64,000 nucleotides of DNA from Mucilaginibacter ginkgonis (GTDB lineage Bacteria; Bacteroidota; Bacteroidia; Sphingobacteriales; Sphingobacteriaceae): positions 3,348,001-3,412,000 of the forward strand of contig NZ_CP066775.1 in NCBI RefSeq assembly GCF_009754905.2, read 5' to 3'. The position numbers and the translations under genes are program-made. The notes under the pieces are model-generated. The model saw only the letters and a list, made by a program, of their open reading frames with translations. It was not told where the DNA came from and did no database searches. Shown piece after piece: positions 52,409 to 60,859 of this stretch; the first letter of the stretch is position 1, and each line of letters begins with the position of its first letter.

Positions 52409-53695
52409 TTGATAAGCCTTCCAATACTGAGGAATAGCGCTCCCTTGCGTTATTTCACTTTCTTTTATCTGTATGCCATGCAGGGCGTGCCGGCCGGCTT
52501 CGCGCTGACGGCGCTGGCCAATTATCTTATTGGTAAAGGCGTAGACGCATTGACGATCGGCTCTTTTGATGCCATCATCGGCATCCCGTGGATCATTAAC
52601 TTCATCTGGGGCGCGGTGATAGACCGTTACCAGTTTTCGCTGATGGGTTTGCGCAAGCACTGGATCATTTTTTCCCAGTTTCTGGCCCTGCTAACACTTA
52701 CCTCGTTATTGTTCGTTCATGACCCTGTAAAGCAGGTGCACGTCATTCTTGCCATTTTTTTTACGCACAGCATTTTTGCGTCTGTTCAGGACGCCAGTGT
52801 AGACGCGCTTGCTATAGCGATAGTGCCCGTAAACCAACAGGGCCGCATCAACGCGTTTATGCGTGTAGGTATGGTTTGCGGCGTGGCTATCGGTGCAGCG
52901 GTATTTTCTACACTGGTACATTTTTATGGTTTTTACTATGCCGCCGCTGCGCAGGTAATATTTCTATTGATCTTCACTGTTGTTACTTACATCATTAAAG
53001 TTGACCGCGAGGATAGTTACATACCATCATTTCATACCAAACCTATAGAGAAAGCGGCGGTATCAGCAGATGATAACCCCGATTTGAAATGGCTATTCAG
53101 ACAGTTGTACAATGGTTTTGTAAATAAGATAAGCTTAAAAACGTTTAGCGTCATCGCGCTGATTTATTTGTGCCTTAGCGTTTTTATAAAGTCGTTTTCT
53201 TTCCATCTTATCCACAACCTCCACTGGGACGATAATAACCTGTCTATATTGCAAGGCACTTGGGGAAGCCTGGTAACAGTTGTTGTGGTGTTGTGCGGCG
53301 GTGTATTTGCAGACAGGCTTGGCGCGCCGCGCATGCTGCGCATTGTCACTTATGCCATCTGCGGATTTCTGCTGTTCTTTGGCTTGTTGGGCATGTGGTG
53401 GCACTACAAAAGCTTAAGCGTAACCGGCATGCTCATTTACAGCCTTGCCGACCCTATGTACAGCATCGCAGCTATACCAGTCTTAATGGCCTTATGCCTT
53501 AAAAAAGTTGAGGCATCACAATTTACAACCTACATGGCGGTAGTAAATTTGTGCGATGTTTTGGGTGCTTACATATCCGGTTTGGCAATGCGTGTCACAA
53601 CTGCACCGGTAATAGGGGTCACTTGCGGATTGGTAATCTCGACTGCGCTCTGTATTCAATGGCTGCTAAGGCCAGCTAAACAATTAGCAACGTAG
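52409..53695 (+). CDS. MFS transporter, AmpG/PAT-like
   Basis: TTG at 52409 appears to be the start; no in-frame ATG lies upstream, and the first internal Met (YAMQG) would remove a conserved segment. The 428-residue protein has about 12 hydrophobic helices. FTFFYLYAMQGVPAGFALTALANYL and IGSFDAIIGIPWIINFIWGAVIDRY resemble the AmpG/acetyl-CoA transporter branch, and DASVDALAIAIVPVNQQGRINAFMRVG is its second signature. Transport of cell-wall muropeptides is possible but not shown. Its 3' end lies 4 bp from the convergent protease gene. Confidence 0.85.
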   Translation: MISLPILRNSAPLRYFTFFYLYAMQGVPAGFALTALANYLIGKGVDALTIGSFDAIIGIPWIINFIWGAVIDRYQFSLMGLRKHWIIFSQFLALLTLTSLLFVHDPVKQVHVILAIFFTHSIFASVQDASVDALAIAIVPVNQQGRINAFMRVGMVCGVAIGAAVFSTLVHFYGFYYAAAAQVIFLLIFTVVTYIIKVDREDSYIPSFHTKPIEKAAVSADDNPDLKWLFRQLYNGFVNKISLKTFSVIALIYLCLSVFIKSFSFHLIHNLHWDDNNLSILQGTWGSLVTVVVVLCGGVFADRLGAPRMLRIVTYAICGFLLFFGLLGMWWHYKSLSVTGMLIYSLADPMYSIAAIPVLMALCLKKVEASQFTTYMAVVNLCDVLGAYISGLAMRVTTAPVIGVTCGLVISTALCIQWLLRPAKQLAT

Positions 53696-53699
53696 CCGC

Positions 53700-54512
53700 C
53701 TATTCCATAGAGCATGTCTTCATATAATCAGCAAATGTCTTTCCGTTAATGGCCACCGAGGTGTTGTTGACGATGTCCGAAGCGAACATTACCCCAATGA
53801 ACTTATACTGATAGGTGCCATTCTTGTAGAATTTACCATATACCGGCGAACCCGAGAAGCCGGGCAAAGCGGTCATCTGCATTTGAAATTCTTTTCCGTC
53901 TATCTTTCGTTTCACTTTACGCAAATTCTTTTGATCACAACATGTCGAAAGCGCCTGGTCAAAGCTGTTTACATCGCCCGACCCGATGTTTCCTGTAAGA
54001 TAGCACTTCTGCACATCAACGGCATCTGCAGCTTTGATCTTGTTCATCAATGCAGGATAACCGAACACAACAACCGATTCAGGCTTTTCTTTAAAGAAGG
54101 ATGGCTCCACCAAATCATTAATGCAATTCACGTCCATATCGTCCGGAACAGTGACGATCTTTTTTGCCATCAGGTCCGGCGAGTCATAGTGGTTAAAGTA
54201 TTGAACAGAGTCTGTGCGGTTTGCTATTTTAAAAAATTTCTGCTCATTGGTTTTAGTAGAGGTGTAGCTTATCCGCAACGTATCCACATTGAGCATGCGG
54301 GTATGGTTTAAAATATCAGCGCCGTAAAAAACGTGGTAGTTGGTAACCAGGTATAAGTTTTTGTTAGACTTGTAGAAGAAACAGGTACCATTAATGGTTT
54401 TATTATTATTAACCGCAAAGCACAGGTAGCTGTACTTACCCAAATCTTTTACTGGCTGTGCATAAAGCCGACAAGCCCCCAGCAGTAATACTGCTAAAAT
54501 AACCTTCCTCAT
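53700..54512 (-). CDS. Secreted trypsin-like serine protease
   Basis: The start at 54512 gives a signal peptide MRKVILAVLLLGACRLYAQ; the frame extends to 54572 without merit. The ~270-residue protein has the S1-like triad motifs: His in YLVTNYHVF, a probable Asp in HYDSPDLMAKKI, and Ser in LPGFSGSPVYG. It lacks PDZ domains, so it is not a DegP. Cys in GTCFFY and TCC could form a disulfide. Its target is unknown. It is convergent with the MFS gene. Confidence 0.78.
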   Translation of the reverse strand: MRKVILAVLLLGACRLYAQPVKDLGKYSYLCFAVNNNKTINGTCFFYKSNKNLYLVTNYHVFYGADILNHTRMLNVDTLRISYTSTKTNEQKFFKIANRTDSVQYFNHYDSPDLMAKKIVTVPDDMDVNCINDLVEPSFFKEKPESVVVFGYPALMNKIKAADAVDVQKCYLTGNIGSGDVNSFDQALSTCCDQKNLRKVKRKIDGKEFQMQMTALPGFSGSPVYGKFYKNGTYQYKFIGVMFASDIVNNTSVAINGKTFADYMKTCSME

Positions 54513-54622
54513 GTTCAGTTTAATTTGGCGTGTGTATAATTGTAAAAGGAGTATACGCCTACACTTTTTCAAAGGTTACGCGGATGACGTCTTTTTTTAA
54601 AACGACCAGGAATAGTCATAAC

Positions 54623-54654
54623 AAAAAAGCCCTTGCCAGATCAGGCAAGGGCTT
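54623..54654 (-). terminator. Terminator of the mutY-ssb transcript
   Basis: A perfect 11-bp stem, AAGCCCTTGCC (54627-54637) and GGCAAGGGCTT (54644-54654), with a 6-nt loop; six A at 54623-54628 give the U-tract on the minus strand, shortly after the ssb stop. Confidence 0.92.
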
Positions 54655-54672
54655 CGGTTTATGTTTGGTTAG

Positions 54673-55068
54673 TTAGTAAGGCAAATCCTGGTTAGACTCT
54701 TCGGTTTTATCTGCTTTTTGGCTTTCGCCCTCAAAATCGCTTTTGCGGCCCAGCATTGTAAAATTTTCGGCCACAACTTCCGTTGTATATTTCTTGATCC
54801 CCTCTTTATCTTCAAATGAGCGGGTGCGCAACTTTCCTTCCAGATAAACAAGCTTGCCTTTGCTTAAGTATTTAGATGCAACTTCAGCAAGTCCTCTCCA
54901 CATTACTATGTTATGCCACTCTGTTTGCTCTACCTTACGGCCGTCTTTGTTAAAGGTTTCAGAAGTTGCCAAAGGGAAACTTACTACAGATACTCCACCT
55001 TCTAACTGCCGTATTTCGGGATCTTTACCTAAGTGACCAACAAGTATTACTTTGTTTATTCCAGACAT
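54673..55068 (-). CDS. ssb: Single-stranded DNA-binding protein
   Basis: This 131-residue OB-fold protein matches SSB throughout: NKVILVGHLGKDPEIRQLEGG, FPLATSE, EWHNIVMWRGLAEVASKYLSKGKLVYLEGKLRTRSF. The C-terminal acidic tail that recruits repair proteins ends in NQDLPY rather than the usual DDLPF. It binds single-stranded DNA during replication and repair. The 12-bp gap after mutY indicates a shared transcript, and a strong terminator follows. Confidence 0.95.
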   Translation of the reverse strand: MSGINKVILVGHLGKDPEIRQLEGGVSVVSFPLATSETFNKDGRKVEQTEWHNIVMWRGLAEVASKYLSKGKLVYLEGKLRTRSFEDKEGIKKYTTEVVAENFTMLGRKSDFEGESQKADKTEESNQDLPY

Positions 55069-55080
55069 TATCGTTTACGC

Positions 55081-56145
55081 TTAACCGGGAGAATTAAATT
55101 TGAATTTAAAAAATTTAGTTAAAAATATAAAAATGATTTTAGGCAAAGCCAATTTATTTAAATTTTCTACTTCTGTATAAAACCACCCTTCTTCCATTTT
55201 ATTCGGTTTTGTATCAGTAGTAATAAAGGTTACCATTAATCTTTGGTGGGTAAGCAAGTGTTTGTGAGGCCCTTCCACAGATTTTACATATATTTTGTTA
55301 CCAAACCTGTCTTTTACCTGGTTTGATTGTACCATCTTAGTTACAACTACTGGCTCTATTGTTTCTATTAATGGTAAATCATACATGTTTGCCCAGATGT
55401 CTTTATCGCCCCGTTTATTAAGCAATATCCGGGTGCCATCCGTTACAAGGAAATAGTAGAGAAATCGCTCCCGTATTTTAAGCTTCTTTAGTTTAACCGG
55501 CAGTGCCGTGGTAGCATTGTGCATAAATGCATAACACCCTTCTTTTACGGGGCATATGCCGCAAGCTGGGTTTTTAGGTTTGCACAGCATTGCGCCAAAT
55601 TCCATTATCGCCTGGTTGTGAAGTCCTGCGTGTTCTTTATTTAAAACATCATTCGCTGTTTGCTGAAATATCTTCTTGCCCGTTGTTGAATTAATAGGCT
55701 CATTTATTCCAAAATATCGCGACAGCACCCGGTAAACGTTTCCGTCTACCACCGCCTTTGCTTCATTAGCCGCGAAGGATGATATAGCTGCAGCCGTATA
55801 TTCGCCAATGCCTTTAAGTTTGATCAGCTCGTCATATCTGTTAGGGAATACATTGCCATGTTGTTCTTTCACTAGTTTGGCGGTAACCAGCATGTTGCGG
55901 CCGCGCGAGTAATACCCCAAGCCTTGCCACAGTTTTAGAATGTCATCTTCCGGTGCGGCGGCAAAATCTGTAACGGTTGGATATTTTTCTGCGAAGCGAT
56001 AGAAATAGGGCATGCCCTGCTCCACACGCGTTTGCTGTAAGATGATCTCTGACAGCCAGATAATGTATGCGTCTGTAGTGTTGCGCCAGGGCAGATCGCG
56101 TTTGTTAGACTGGTACCAGTTGATCAGCGTGTCAGAAAAATTCAT
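55081..56145 (-). CDS. mutY: A/G-specific adenine DNA glycosylase
   Basis: The 354-residue protein has the HhH-GPD core with EIILQQTRVEQGMPY (catalytic Glu), LKGIGEYTAAAISSFA (helix-hairpin-helix) and AVVDGNVYRVLSRYFG (catalytic Asp). The iron-sulfur loop C-x6-C-x2-C-x5-C is CKPKNPACGICPVKEGC. The C-terminal NUDIX-like domain (about residues 230-345) recognises 8-oxoguanine. It removes adenine mispaired with 8-oxoG. Confidence 0.95.
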   Translation of the reverse strand: MNFSDTLINWYQSNKRDLPWRNTTDAYIIWLSEIILQQTRVEQGMPYFYRFAEKYPTVTDFAAAPEDDILKLWQGLGYYSRGRNMLVTAKLVKEQHGNVFPNRYDELIKLKGIGEYTAAAISSFAANEAKAVVDGNVYRVLSRYFGINEPINSTTGKKIFQQTANDVLNKEHAGLHNQAIMEFGAMLCKPKNPACGICPVKEGCYAFMHNATTALPVKLKKLKIRERFLYYFLVTDGTRILLNKRGDKDIWANMYDLPLIETIEPVVVTKMVQSNQVKDRFGNKIYVKSVEGPHKHLLTHQRLMVTFITTDTKPNKMEEGWFYTEVENLNKLALPKIIFIFLTKFFKFKFNSPG

Positions 56146-56247
56146 AGAATAACAAATTTACTTATTGCGCCCTAAAAGAGCTTGTATGCATTTTGTTACG
56201 CTTCAAAAAAAATGCGGGTTTTATTTCGGCGTTTCCGTTTAAACCCA

Positions 56248-56255
56248 TACTTTTG
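56248..56255 (+). promoter_or_regulatory. Bacteroidota -7 box for the HU-family gene
   Basis: TACTTTTG is an exact TAnnTTTG match 50 bp upstream of the start at 56306. No convincing TTTG -33 was found at the expected distance. Confidence 0.6.
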
Positions 56256-56305
56256 CAACCCCAAAACAGTTAAGTAGTTAACAAAAAAATAAAGGAAAAT
56301 AGAGT

Positions 56306-56602
56306 ATGACCAAGGCAGAAATAATAACTGAGATCTCAACCAAGACCGGTATAGAAAAGATTGATGTGCAAGAGACTGTCGAAGCATTTTTCAAGGTTGT
56401 AAAAACTTCGATGGTTAGTGGCGAGAATGTGTATGTGAGAGGTTTCGGTAGTTTTGTTGTTAAGAAAAGAGCTAAGAAAACAGCCCGTAATATTTCTAAA
56501 AATACTGCCATAATAATACCGGAACATTTTGTACCAAGTTTTAAACCTGCCAAAACTTTCGTAGAGAAGGTGAAGACCGGTAACAAAACCAAATCAAAAT
56601 AA
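56306..56602 (+). CDS. HU/IHF family DNA-binding protein
   Basis: This 98-residue protein has the HU/IHF fold: TKAEIITEISTKTGIEKIDVQETVEAFFKVV dimerisation helices, RGFGSFVVKKRAKKTARN DNA-wrapping arms and a basic Lys-rich tail. It bends DNA and helps organise the nucleoid. It leads a co-directional group with the TPR protein, a tiny basic protein and RNase G, a grouping that recurs in Bacteroidota. Confidence 0.93.
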   Translation: MTKAEIITEISTKTGIEKIDVQETVEAFFKVVKTSMVSGENVYVRGFGSFVVKKRAKKTARNISKNTAIIIPEHFVPSFKPAKTFVEKVKTGNKTKSK

Positions 56603-56610
56603 TTTAGGTG

Positions 56611-57471
56611 ATGAATAAGAAACAAATAGTTGTAGTTGTAGCCGTTGTGGCTGTAATGGGCTATTTGTATTCTTTACCTGTTAAAGGGCTTGTAAAGCCC
56701 AAAGATGACAGCAGCCACCGCAATGGTGTTGCCACAGGTGCCACGGCTGTGAGGCCGGTAACACAGGTAAATGTCGAAGCGATTTCGGCATCGGCTAAAG
56801 CGGCCATAGGCCCTTCGCTGGCAGGTAAAATTGCCGAACTTGAACAAAAGCTAAGTAAGGCGCCCGATGCTAACGCCAAAACTGCCCTGCAAAAACAACT
56901 GGCCCAGCAATGGGACGATGTTAACCAGCCGGCCCCTGCAGGTTTTTATTACCTGGACCTTGCCCGCAAAGACAACAGTTTTACCAACTGGTTAAACGCG
57001 GGTAATAGGTTTAATGACGCGTATAAGTTTACGCAAGACACTTTAGTGCAGCCTGCATATGTACAAAACTCGGTAGAGTCATTTGAGCATGCGCGTAAAC
57101 TGCAGCCTGAAAACCTGGACGCGGAAACAGGTCTAGGTATCGCTTATGTAAATGGTGGTGCCGCCAGCCCGATGCAGGGTATCAGCTTACTGCTCGATGT
57201 GGTAAAGAAAGATCCTGCTAACCGCAACGCCAACATTAACCTTGGCCAGTTTGCCATGAAGAGCGGGCAGTATGATAAAGCAGTAGCGCGTTTTAAAACC
57301 GTTATCGCGCAAAAGGCAGAGGTTGAACCTTTGTTTTATCTTGCCGAAAGCTATAAACAGCTGGGCATGAAAAAAGAGGCCATTGCAGCCTATGAACGAT
57401 GTAAAGACCTGATGCCCGACCCGGCATTTGGCCAGCGCATTGATCAGTTTATAAAAGAATTAAAAGATTAG
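56611..57471 (+). CDS. Tetratricopeptide repeat protein with N-terminal membrane anchor
   Basis: ATG 56611 follows the HU stop by 8 bp. Residues 5-22 (IVVVVAVVAVMGYLYSL) anchor the protein in the membrane. A linker with a short coiled stretch (GKIAELEQKLSK) precedes at least three TPR units, including SFEHARKLQPENLDAETGLGIAYVNGG and AVARFKTVIAQ...LFYLAESYKQLGMKKEAIAAYERC. TPR domains mediate protein contacts. The function is unknown; conserved position beside HU and RNase G hints at a role in nucleoid or RNA processing organisation. Confidence 0.85.
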   Translation: MNKKQIVVVVAVVAVMGYLYSLPVKGLVKPKDDSSHRNGVATGATAVRPVTQVNVEAISASAKAAIGPSLAGKIAELEQKLSKAPDANAKTALQKQLAQQWDDVNQPAPAGFYYLDLARKDNSFTNWLNAGNRFNDAYKFTQDTLVQPAYVQNSVESFEHARKLQPENLDAETGLGIAYVNGGAASPMQGISLLLDVVKKDPANRNANINLGQFAMKSGQYDKAVARFKTVIAQKAEVEPLFYLAESYKQLGMKKEAIAAYERCKDLMPDPAFGQRIDQFIKELKD

Positions 57472-57495
57472 TTAACCCATAAAAAAATTACAATT

Positions 57496-57585
57496 ATGCC
57501 AAGCGGTAAAAAACGTAAGCGCCATAAAATGGCTACCCACAAACGCAAAAAGCGTCTTAGAAAAAACAGACACAAAAAGAAATAA
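57496..57585 (+). CDS. 29-residue Lys/Arg-rich protein, candidate ribosomal protein
   Basis: A short intact frame encodes MPSGKKRKRHKMATHKRK followed by KRLRKNRHKKK, of which 18 of 29 residues are Lys or Arg. The composition is that of very small ribosomal proteins such as bL34/bL36 or bTHX. From memory, the Flavobacterium johnsoniae ribosome contains an added small protein named bL38; whether this is its homologue I cannot test here. It is placed between the TPR and RNase G genes and followed by a terminator. The start ATG is unambiguous. Confidence 0.8.
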   Translation: MPSGKKRKRHKMATHKRKKRLRKNRHKKK

Positions 57586-57600
57586 GCTATTTTAGCTTTG

Positions 57601-57630
57601 TTACCTGCCCCTTAGGCAGGTAAACTTTTT
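57601..57630 (+). terminator. Terminator/attenuator between the tiny basic gene and RNase G
   Basis: TTACCTGCC (57601-57609) pairs with GGCAGGTAA (57615-57623) with a 5-nt loop; ACTTTTT follows. It sits 15 bp after the small gene and 60 bp before the RNase G start. Confidence 0.8.
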
Positions 57631-57685
57631 ATGTATTTGTTTTACCTATGCGGCAAGGCTGCATATTAAAGAAATGGAGTAGCAG

Positions 57686-59236
57686 TTGATAAAAGAACTC
57701 GTTATCGATTCAACCCCCAACGGGGCTACTATTGCATTATTACAGGATAAACAACTCGTAGAGCTTCATAAAGAGCAAGCCACCAACAATTATACTGTTG
57801 GTGATATTTATTTGGGCCGCATAAAGAAAATTATGCCGGGCCTTAATGCTGCTTTTGTTGATGTAGGTTATGATAAGGATGCGTTTTTGCATTACCTTGA
57901 CTTAGGCCCGCAGGTACAAACCTTGCTTAAACTTACCAAGCAGGTCCGCGGCGGCAGCTACCAGTCTAAACTGCTCGATCAGATAAAGCTTGATGCTGAT
58001 ATCAGCAAATCGGGCAAAATATCAGAGGTTTTAGCAAAGAACCAAGTCATACCGGTGCAGATAGCTAAAGAACCTATCTCTACCAAAGGGCCTCGTTTAA
58101 GCTCAGACTTATCTATAGCCGGCCGCTACGTGGTGCTGGTGCCGTTCTCAGAAACTATCTCTATCTCTAAAAAGATAAAGAGCAATACAGAACGTACCCG
58201 CCTGCGTAAAATAGTGGAAAGTATAAAACCAAAGCATTTTGGCGTTATCATCCGTACAGTATCCGAAAATAAGGGCGTAGTAGAATTACAGAAGGACCTG
58301 CTCGATCTGATATCGAAGTGGGAAACCTTTATGACGCGGTTGCCGGCAACAGAACCGGCTAAAAAAATATTGGGCGAGATAGACCGTACCTCGACCCTGT
58401 TAAGGGATATCCTTAACCCCGATTTTGCGCGTATTTATGTAAACGAGACCAGCATCTTTGAAGAGATAAAGTCTTATGTTCATGAGATATCGCCGGATCT
58501 TGAAGACATTGTCCGCCTGCATAAGCACAAGGACCCGATATTTGAACATTACGGTATCGAAAAGCAAATCAAAGGTGCTTTTGGTAAAACCGTAAATCTG
58601 CCTGGTGGCGCATACCTGGTTATCGAGCATACAGAAGCCCTGCACGTTATAGATGTGAACAGCGGTAACCGTACTGCTAATAAAGAAAACCAGGAAGAAA
58701 ATGCCTTCCAGGTAAATAAAGAGGCAGCCCGAGAAATTGCGCGTCAATTGCGTCTGCGCGATATGGGCGGTATTGTGGTAGTCGATTTTATTGACATGCA
58801 TAAGCCGCAAAACCGTAAAGATCTGTTCGACTTTCTTCGCGATGAAATGGCGCACGACCGTGCGAAACATACCATTTTGCCGCCAAGTAAGTTTGGTCTG
58901 GTACAAATTACCCGTCAGCGTGTGCGGCCCGAGATGAACATCGTTACCAGCGAAGTTTGCCCTACCTGCCATGGTACCGGCGCTATTCGCCCGTCGATAT
59001 TGTTGTTAGACGATATCGAAACCAATTTCAATTACATTCTCGTAGAACAGAATGAGAAAAATATTACGCTTTGCGTGCACCCTTATTTAGAAGCCTACAT
59101 TAAAAAAGGACTGGTTAACCGCCAGATGAAATGGTACTTTAAATATCACCAGTGGATCAAAGTAAAAAGCAGCCCTGCTTATCAGATCACAGAATTTCAC
59201 TTCTTCAACTCGAAAGAAGAAGAGATCAAGCTTTGA
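57686..59236 (+). CDS. rng: Ribonuclease G/E family endoribonuclease
   Basis: This 516-residue protein matches RNase G: an S1 domain (VGDIYLGRIKKIMPGLNAAFVDVG, residues ~35-125), the RNase H-like domain, catalytic Asp in ALHVIDVNSGNR and in GIVVVDFIDMH, and the Zn-link CPTCHGTG near residue 424. It processes rRNA and decays mRNA. The start is TTG at 57686; just upstream in the same frame is ATG GAG TAG (57674-57682), so initiation there would stop after two codons. No alternative ATG gives the conserved N-terminus. Confidence 0.92.
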   Translation: MIKELVIDSTPNGATIALLQDKQLVELHKEQATNNYTVGDIYLGRIKKIMPGLNAAFVDVGYDKDAFLHYLDLGPQVQTLLKLTKQVRGGSYQSKLLDQIKLDADISKSGKISEVLAKNQVIPVQIAKEPISTKGPRLSSDLSIAGRYVVLVPFSETISISKKIKSNTERTRLRKIVESIKPKHFGVIIRTVSENKGVVELQKDLLDLISKWETFMTRLPATEPAKKILGEIDRTSTLLRDILNPDFARIYVNETSIFEEIKSYVHEISPDLEDIVRLHKHKDPIFEHYGIEKQIKGAFGKTVNLPGGAYLVIEHTEALHVIDVNSGNRTANKENQEENAFQVNKEAAREIARQLRLRDMGGIVVVDFIDMHKPQNRKDLFDFLRDEMAHDRAKHTILPPSKFGLVQITRQRVRPEMNIVTSEVCPTCHGTGAIRPSILLLDDIETNFNYILVEQNEKNITLCVHPYLEAYIKKGLVNRQMKWYFKYHQWIKVKSSPAYQITEFHFFNSKEEEIKL

Positions 59237-59270
59237 TGTGCAAATGAGAATATGTGCAGATGTGCAAATA

Positions 59271-59298
59271 AAAGCCTTCCGGAAACGGAAGGCTTTTT
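59271..59298 (+). terminator. Terminator after RNase G
   Basis: AAAGCCTTCC (59271-59280) and GGAAGGCTTT (59287-59296) with loop GGAAAC, then a T-run. Flanking GTGCAAAT/ATTTGCAC repeats (59237-59268 and 59358-59370) are a further inverted pair. Confidence 0.88.
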
Positions 59299-59392
59299 AT
59301 TTTTAATGCAGCGTAATCTAACTAAAATAATTAGCAATTATCTTATCTTTAATCCGCACATTTGCACATCTTCAAATCTGAACATTTAAAGA

Positions 59393-60856
59393 ATGGCCAA
59401 AACTAAAACAACTTACTTCTGTCAGAGCTGCGGCTACGAAACACCGAAGTGGCTGGGCAAATGCCCTGCATGCCAGCAGTGGAACACTTTTGTAGAAGAA
59501 GTTATTGAAAAGCCAAACTCATCTGTGCCCGATTGGAAAGCCACCAATTCGACGTCTCAGCAACGGTCTAACAAAGCGGTCGCGGTTGGCGATATAGCTG
59601 TACAAGATGAGCACCGTTTTGCCACACCCGATCAGGAATTTAACCGCGTGCTTGGCGGCGGCATTGTAGCCGGGTCGCTGGTATTGATCGGCGGCGAGCC
59701 AGGGATAGGCAAGTCTACCCTAATGTTACAGTTGGCCATGAATATGCCGGGACTTAAAGTGCTATATGTATCCGGCGAAGAAAGCGAAAAGCAAATAAAG
59801 ATGAGAGCTGAGAGGCTAAACGCTACCCCCCAACCCCCTGAAGGGGGAGTTGAATTTGGAAGCGGAAATGCGGTTCCCCCTTCAGGGGGCGGAGGGGGTT
59901 GTTACATCCTTACCGAAACCTCTACCCAAAACATCTTTAAACAAATAGAGCAAACAGAGCCGGATCTGGTGGTAATCGATTCGATACAAACGCTATACTC
60001 ATCGCATATCGAGTCGACGCCGGGGAGCGTATCTCAAGTGCGTGAATGTACGGCCGAACTGCTGCGTTTCGCAAAGGAAAGCGGCACGCCGGTAATATTA
60101 ATTGGACACATCACCAAAGATGGCATGATAGCCGGCCCCAAGATACTGGAGCACATGGTTGATACGGTTCTACAGTTCGAGGGCGACAGGCACCATGTAT
60201 ACCGTATTTTGCGCTGCATCAAAAACCGTTTTGGTTCGGCATCAGAATTGGGTATTTATGAAATGTTAGGGGTAGGGTTGAGGGAGGTATCTAACCCTTC
60301 AGAAATATTGCTTTCTCAACGAGATGAAGCTCTGAGCGGGATTACCATATCAGCAACGCTTGAGGGTATGCGCCCAATGCTGATCGAGACGCAGGCACTT
60401 GTGAGTACATCGCCATACGGAACGCCGCAGCGGTCGGCTACAGGCTTTGACACTCGCCGAATGAACATGCTTTTAGCGGTCCTTGAAAAAAAGTGTGGAT
60501 TTAAACTCGGTGCTAAAGACGTATTCCTGAATATAACCGGTGGTATAAAAGTAGAAGACCCCGCAATAGATTTGGGACTTGCCGCGGCCATTATATCCTC
60601 TCACGAAGATATTGCCGTCCCATCTAAAACTTGTTTTGCAGGTGAGTTGGGACTGTCGGGAGAGATACGCGCGGTCAACCGCGTAGAACAGCGTATTGCT
60701 GAAGCACAGAAACTCGGCTTCGAAAAAATATTTATCTCGAAATACAACTTACCCTCTACCAAACAAGATAAACAACGGATAGATCTTTCCCGCTACACCA
60801 TCGAGATCATTCCTGTTGCCGGGATCGATGAGGTATTTAACCTATTATTCGGTTAA
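59393..60856 (+). CDS. radA: DNA repair protein RadA with a 25-residue insertion
   Basis: The 487-residue protein has an N-terminal zinc finger (C10, C13, C24, C27 in CQSCGYETPKWLGKCPACQQW), Walker A GEPGIGKST (101-109), the KNRFG motif in RCIKNRFGSASELG, and a C-terminal Lon-like domain (GGIKVEDPAIDLGLAAAI). It promotes branch migration in recombination. Residues 145-169 (TPQPPEGG...PPSGGGGG) are foreign in composition and are encoded by a palindromic element; flanking sequences SGEESEKQIKMRAERLN and CYILTETS are normal for the family. The insertion lies on a surface loop after Walker A, so the protein may still work. Confidence 0.95.
   Translation: MAKTKTTYFCQSCGYETPKWLGKCPACQQWNTFVEEVIEKPNSSVPDWKATNSTSQQRSNKAVAVGDIAVQDEHRFATPDQEFNRVLGGGIVAGSLVLIGGEPGIGKSTLMLQLAMNMPGLKVLYVSGEESEKQIKMRAERLNATPQPPEGGVEFGSGNAVPPSGGGGGCYILTETSTQNIFKQIEQTEPDLVVIDSIQTLYSSHIESTPGSVSQVRECTAELLRFAKESGTPVILIGHITKDGMIAGPKILEHMVDTVLQFEGDRHHVYRILRCIKNRFGSASELGIYEMLGVGLREVSNPSEILLSQRDEALSGITISATLEGMRPMLIETQALVSTSPYGTPQRSATGFDTRRMNMLLAVLEKKCGFKLGAKDVFLNITGGIKVEDPAIDLGLAAAIISSHEDIAVPSKTCFAGELGLSGEIRAVNRVEQRIAEAQKLGFEKIFISKYNLPSTKQDKQRIDLSRYTIEIIPVAGIDEVFNLLFG
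59825..59899. repeat. 75-bp palindromic element inserted in frame in radA
   Basis: The left arm AACCCCCTGAAGGGGGA (59832-59848) and right arm TTCCCCCTTCAGGGGG (59874-59889) are complementary over 16 bp, with extended G/C runs on both sides (ACCCCCC at 59825-59831, GGAGGGGGT at 59891-59899). Exactly 25 codons are added to radA. Relatives are at 20957-21051 and 38830-38856. Confidence 0.85.
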
Positions 60857-60859
60857 CCC

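Noticed and set aside
60265..60290. G-run GGGGTAGGGTTGAGGGA as another copy of the palindromic element
   Set aside because: It encodes a conserved RadA stretch (MLGVGLREVSNP) present in the family, so the G-runs are coding coincidence.
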